Positions 6,790 through 9,761 of a DNA stretch of 9,761 nt are shown here, piece after piece. Source of the stretch: Phycisphaerae bacterium (lineage in GTDB: Bacteria; Planctomycetota; Phycisphaerae; Phycisphaerales; SM1A02). The first letter of the stretch is position 1; every line of letters starts with the position of its first letter. The stretch is from the NCBI GenBank assembly GCA_018663565.1, contig JABJQE010000211.1:1-9761 (forward strand), read 5' to 3'. Below the pieces are notes generated by a model. That model had not been told where the DNA came from and did not search any database. It worked only from the letters and a program-made list of their open reading frames with translations. The translations under genes were made by a program, and so were the position numbers.

Positions 6790-7680
6790 TCAGCCCTGCC
6801 CAGCCATGGCATAGGCCTTGTGGCCTGGCTTGGCTAGGCCTCGAGACTCTTGCTCAAGCGAAAGAATGCCGGTTGATCGGTTGAGATCCACATCAATAAT
6901 TCGAAGGCGGCCAATGAAGGTGCCGCCATTGCCCACGGTCAACAACCAGCCCTCTTGCACACCCTCACGAGAGCCAGCATCGATTTCAATCATGGTGCGA
7001 TCGTTCACCCGATTCACATCAAGCACGACTGCTTCAAGATCGCGGTCGGGGGCGATGCCCTCGTCCTCAGCGAGGCCGCCACTGGCGATCTCGCCAAATC
7101 GGCTGGTGTATTCGTGCAACGCCAACTCCATCGCACGCTGATCACGCTTGTACTGGGCGTTCTCCTCGCGGAGCGCTCGTTGTACGGCATCAGCGACCTG
7201 CAACTGGCTATCAAGCTCAGCGAGACGTTCATCGAGCTCTACGCGGCGGCGGTCAGCGGTCAAAGCCCTGGTGCGGAGCATCTCCAAATCAGCGACCAAT
7301 TTCGAGGTCAACTCTTCAGCTGACTTGAGGCTCTGGGCCAGACTGCGTTGCGCCCGGGCTTGCCCGTCTCGCTCACTCTCAGCTGTGATGGCACGGGCCT
7401 CAGATTCGCTTCGCATCATCTTGCAGGCCTCGAGTTCAGATACGTACGCCTGCTGTCGCTGGCTGTAGGCATTCAATTGCTCGGAGAGCTGAGCTTCACG
7501 GCCCAGAACGGCCTGCCGCTCGGTGCTTTGCTGCGACCGAATAGACTGAACTTGTGCGGACGATTCGAGCGCGTCCTGCCGCCAATGCTCTTGATTCATG
7601 GTCGAAACGACCACAAGTGGCACCATAAAGATTGCCAACAAGGACACCAGCACAACGAATACCTTGGTCAGAATATGCAC
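6790..7680 (-). CDS. Membrane-anchored coiled-coil protein with C-terminal beta domain (MreC-like layout), unknown function
   Basis: 296 residues with a GTG start at 7680, supported by GAGAGG 6 nt upstream. An N-terminal membrane helix (about 5-26) is followed by a long coiled coil (about 33-192) rich in E, Q, R and A with leucine heptads, then an acidic linker (203-213). A compact beta-rich C-terminal domain (about 214-292) contains the pattern I-E-I-D-A-G-S-R-E-G-V-x-E-G (231-244), then G252-G-T-F-I-G-R-L (to 259). That pattern (strand, 'aG...Gv..G', strand, 'G...iGrl.v.dv') is shared in style with the beta domain of MreC and related periplasmic domains. The predicted location is the inner membrane with the bulk in the periplasm. 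It is not a recognisable named family to me. It sits upstream of the small membrane gene and mreB, so a scaffold for wall synthesis is plausible but unproven. Confidence 0.85.
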   Translation of the reverse strand: MHILTKVFVVLVSLLAIFMVPLVVVSTMNQEHWRQDALESSAQVQSIRSQQSTERQAVLGREAQLSEQLNAYSQRQQAYVSELEACKMMRSESEARAITAESERDGQARAQRSLAQSLKSAEELTSKLVADLEMLRTRALTADRRRVELDERLAELDSQLQVADAVQRALREENAQYKRDQRAMELALHEYTSRFGEIASGGLAEDEGIAPDRDLEAVVLDVNRVNDRTMIEIDAGSREGVQEGWLLTVGNGGTFIGRLRIIDVDLNRSTGILSLEQESRGLAKPGHKAYAMAGQG

Positions 7681-7686
7681 GATCAG

Positions 7687-7692
7687 CCTCTC
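7687..7692 (-). promoter_or_regulatory. Ribosome binding site deciding the GTG start of the coiled-coil gene
   Basis: GAGAGG on the minus strand, 6 nt before GTG at 7680. The next in-frame ATG (Met19) would cut into the membrane helix, so the GTG is preferred. The rest of the 89-nt gap (7681-7769) shows no clear promoter or terminator. Confidence 0.65.
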
Positions 7693-7769
7693 AGCAAGTG
7701 GTCCCTCACAACGGCGGTCGCGGAGGAAACGGGATGAAGACCGTTTTGTACGTCCTCAGCGACGGGGTG

Positions 7770-8843
7770 TCAATCGATTGCGGGGACAGAGTCAGGTTTC
7801 GGGTGGATTGGTCCCCTCGACCTACCGGCGTTATCTCGTCGAAGAATGGCCCCAGCCACCGCAATCCGGACACGCTCGCTGGGGTCCTCGATCATCTGCT
7901 CAAGCGTCCGGATACCCAAAGACGAGCGATCCCAGCCCAGCACAAGGGCCGCCTGCATACGAACCTCAGGCATTGGGTTATTACGAAACTCAGCTGCAAG
8001 GCCGGGCATGGCCATTTCTGAATCAATTCGGCCGAGCGCTTCGGCCGCAATGAGCCGAAGTTCGGGTCCAGCCTGCCGAGGACCGCTCGCCATCGCGAGC
8101 GCCCCCATTGCTGGCACGAGCGTGCGATCGTTGAGACGACCGGCCATTTGGGAGGCGAGGGCCGTCAACTCGCCCTGAGAGGCTGGGGCGAAGAAGGCTG
8201 CTCGAATCATCTCAAGTTGCCGGTGGTCACCAAGCCGAACAAGGGCTTCGGCAATGCCAAGTTCACTTGTACGAATGACCTCTGCATCATCGCCCGAGAG
8301 CGGTCGCTTCATCGCTTCCCGGAGCAAGACTGTCGCGGTGGGGTTCCCGATCTCGCTCAGCACGAGCGCAGCGTTTGCGCGCGTGACACGGTTTTGGCTC
8401 AGCACCATGGCCGCGAGTGGCGTCTGGTCTACATCTTCATCGCCGCACACAACCAAAGCATAAATGGCCGCTGCCCGAACACTCGCAGATGGATCATCAA
8501 GAAGCGGACGCACCAAACGACTGCTCCCGCAGAGCCTTCGCTTTCCTAGCGCCATTGCAGACACAAATCGAACGCCTTCATTGTGATCAACCAAGCCGCG
8601 GCGAATGGCATCACGCAGCGGTTCGGTTTCAGGTTCCATCATCTCAATGGAGTTCGCGCGAACCAGTGGCTGATCAGATCGCGTACCTTGACGCAATATC
8701 GTGAGCGCCCGAACATGCAGTGATTCACTGACAGGCCCTGATACCGAGCTGGAATTCGACTCCGCCTTCGGTGAGGCGTCGCAACCAAACAAAGTGAGTA
8801 CGAGAAATGACAGTGCAAAGCATCGAATCATGGACTGGATCAT
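7770..8843 (-). CDS. HEAT-repeat lipoprotein, unknown function
   Basis: 357 residues from the ATG at 8843. The N-terminus is a type II signal peptide: R7, a hydrophobic core (F9 to F19) and lipobox L18-F-G-C21, so C21 is the predicted lipidated residue. F at -2 is not the commonest choice. A Ser-rich linker (about 24-41) leads to helical HEAT or PBS-lyase-like repeats over about 42-335. Examples are V91-R-F-V-S-A-M-A-L-G, V122-R-A-A-A-I-Y-A-L, R155-A-N-A-A-L-V-L-S-E-I-G, L262-R-L-I-A-A-E-A-L-G and V294-R-M-Q-A-A-L-V-L-G. Such repeats usually mediate protein-protein contacts. C105 and C133 are the only other cysteines of the mature chain. The gene starts 2 nt after the lnt stop. A GTG at 8849 (two codons upstream, overlapping lnt) is an alternative start with better ribosome-site spacing. 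No enzymatic motif is seen. Confidence 0.87.
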   Translation of the reverse strand: MIQSMIRCFALSFLVLTLFGCDASPKAESNSSSVSGPVSESLHVRALTILRQGTRSDQPLVRANSIEMMEPETEPLRDAIRRGLVDHNEGVRFVSAMALGKRRLCGSSRLVRPLLDDPSASVRAAAIYALVVCGDEDVDQTPLAAMVLSQNRVTRANAALVLSEIGNPTATVLLREAMKRPLSGDDAEVIRTSELGIAEALVRLGDHRQLEMIRAAFFAPASQGELTALASQMAGRLNDRTLVPAMGALAMASGPRQAGPELRLIAAEALGRIDSEMAMPGLAAEFRNNPMPEVRMQAALVLGWDRSSLGIRTLEQMIEDPSERVRIAVAGAILRRDNAGRSRGPIHPKPDSVPAID

Positions 8844-8845
8844 AG

Positions 8846-9761
8846 TCACACCGCCTCCCGCGCAGGACGAACACGACCAATGACAATTCCAAGCACCAGC
8901 ACGATAAGGCTCAGCCTGGGCAACCAATTACCCCAGCTCGCATACAGTGTCTGAGAGTCATATCGCGGCATATTCACCAACAGCGTGGCTGCCTCGCGTG
9001 GCTCCAGCGAACCGACCGACGATGCATCGGGCAAGGAGAGCCCGGTCACACCGGTGTTGGCGACTCGAACCAAGGGACGGCCCAGTTCTACAGCTCGAAA
9101 TGCTGCGGCAACCGAGTGGGTAGCCCGACCTGCATCGCTCGTTCCAAACCAGCCGTCATTGCTGATGTTGATCATGGCGTCCACCCGCGTGCGTCCCGCA
9201 TCAACGCACAGCGATCGCGTCACGCTCGGCACGGCGTCTTCAAAGCAGATTGGCGTTGCCAGTGACCACAATCCTGATGTGTCGGTTGAAAGCATGAGCG
9301 GCTCCATAGCACTGCCGACATCAAGATCAAATCGCATACCACTCGCCCCAAAGTCCATAACAAGTGATTCAAGCCACGGCCATGATCTGACGTATGGCAT
9401 GGTCTCGCCGAATGGCGTCAGGAAGGTCTTGTCGTACCGCTGCACGGACCCGTCAGAAGCAATAAGCACCGCGCTGTTGAACCGATGCGATGGCACCAAG
9501 GCACCGTCTTCGATCGTCACACCAATCCACGTTGGTGCGCCGATCAACCAATTTGTACCGCTCGCCACAGCAGATTGAAGCAACACGCGTGGCCCACGTG
9601 CTATGGCTTCGGCTCGTGGGCCCAACGAATCAAGCAAGGCCATCGTGGCAGGATCAAATCCGAGGCCTGGCACCATGGTCTCCGGCCACACGATGAGGTT
9701 TGGCTCCGCCCCGTCGGGCAAACCGGATGCAGTGAGTGCGAGAAAGGACTCGATGTCCGAC
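8846..9761 (-). CDS. lnt: Apolipoprotein N-acyltransferase, C-terminal catalytic part (5' end cut by the window edge)
   Basis: Open from the window edge to TGA at 8848-8846, 304 residues visible. Lnt is an inner-membrane enzyme that adds the third acyl chain to lipoproteins. The visible part is its periplasmic nitrilase-fold domain plus a final membrane helix (about residues 280-296 of the visible chain). The catalytic triad is present: Glu27 in L-I-V-W-P-E-T, Lys111 in Y-D-K-T-F-L-T-P-F-G-E, and Cys172 in P-I-C-F-E-D. These match the E. coli Lnt E267/K335/C387 contexts. Further family marks are I-S-N-D-G-W-F-G (199-206) and R-A-V-E-L-G-R-P-L-V-R-V-A-N-T-G-V-T-G (222-240). The missing N-terminal part should carry the membrane bundle. 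Other nitrilases lack the terminal helix and the NDGWFG block, so confidence is high. It is followed 2 nt later by a lipoprotein gene. Confidence 0.95.
   Translation of the reverse strand, partial: SDIESFLALTASGLPDGAEPNLIVWPETMVPGLGFDPATMALLDSLGPRAEAIARGPRVLLQSAVASGTNWLIGAPTWIGVTIEDGALVPSHRFNSAVLIASDGSVQRYDKTFLTPFGETMPYVRSWPWLESLVMDFGASGMRFDLDVGSAMEPLMLSTDTSGLWSLATPICFEDAVPSVTRSLCVDAGRTRVDAMINISNDGWFGTSDAGRATHSVAAAFRAVELGRPLVRVANTGVTGLSLPDASSVGSLEPREAATLLVNMPRYDSQTLYASWGNWLPRLSLIVLVLGIVIGRVRPAREAV
8854..8859 (-). promoter_or_regulatory. Ribosome binding site of the HEAT lipoprotein gene inside the lnt 3' end
   Basis: GGGAGG on the minus strand lies 10 nt before the ATG at 8843 and 4 nt before an in-frame GTG at 8849. 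Spacing does not decide cleanly between the two starts, which differ by two residues. Confidence 0.5.

Noticed and set aside
6572..6814. 80-codon plus-strand frame in the gap between mreB and the coiled-coil gene
   Set aside because: It opposes the 58-aa minus-strand ORF, which fits the operon spacing and has a membrane helix. The plus-strand product is Cys/His-scattered with no domain and would be the only plus-strand gene here.
8844..8927. Longer version of the HEAT lipoprotein starting at 8927
   Set aside because: The extra 28 residues read the end of lnt in another frame and would bury the signal peptide. The lipobox is placed correctly only from the ATG at 8843 (or GTG at 8849).
8846..9721. 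Lnt starting at the TTG at 9721
   Set aside because: The frame stays open to the window edge and the TTG lies just before the catalytic WPET block. A start there would remove the membrane domain, so the gene is treated as truncated by the window.

Overview
The window is a 9.8 kb block in which every supported gene lies on the minus strand. It reads, in transcription order (right to left): lnt (5' end cut by the window), a HEAT-repeat lipoprotein, a membrane-anchored coiled-coil protein, a 58-residue membrane protein, mreB, mreC, mreD, a GlmU-like sugar nucleotidyltransferase/acyltransferase, and polA (3' end cut by the window). No tRNA, rRNA, CRISPR array, insertion sequence or phage gene is visible. 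Most gaps are under 30 nt and two starts use 4-nt ATGA overlaps, so most or all of this is probably one or two polycistronic units.

The genes suggest a diderm bacterium. There is an apolipoprotein N-acyltransferase, a lipoprotein with an export lipobox, and an MreBCD cell-shape module. The GlmU-like protein has the divergent N-terminus known from Bacteroidetes and Planctomycetes, and the base composition is moderately GC-rich. My best guess is a planctomycete-related lineage such as the Phycisphaerae, but this is an inference from protein style and not from a marker search.

Region by region: 8846-9761 holds the periplasmic nitrilase domain of Lnt, with its Glu-Lys-Cys triad visible. It is followed 2 nt later by a HEAT-repeat lipoprotein (7770-8843), a possible substrate of Lnt. 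After an 89-nt gap comes a TM plus coiled-coil plus beta-domain protein (6790-7680) with an MreC-like layout, then a single-pass small membrane protein (6608-6784). A 75-nt gap with a possible hairpin and an extended -10 element precedes mreB (5465-6532), mreC (4567-5439) and mreD (3989-4570). The usual next genes of an mre operon (PBP2/mrdA, rodA) are absent. Instead there is a GlmU-like enzyme (2780-3961), whose stop overlaps the start of polA (1-2783), a full-type DNA polymerase I with 5' nuclease, proofreading and polymerase motifs.

Taken together the block links envelope biogenesis (lipoprotein maturation, elongasome scaffold, possible UDP-sugar precursor supply) to a replication/repair polymerase. 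The parts most worth a second look are the two uncharacterised membrane proteins directly upstream of mreB, the lnt-lipoprotein pair, and the translational coupling of polA to the GlmU-like gene.
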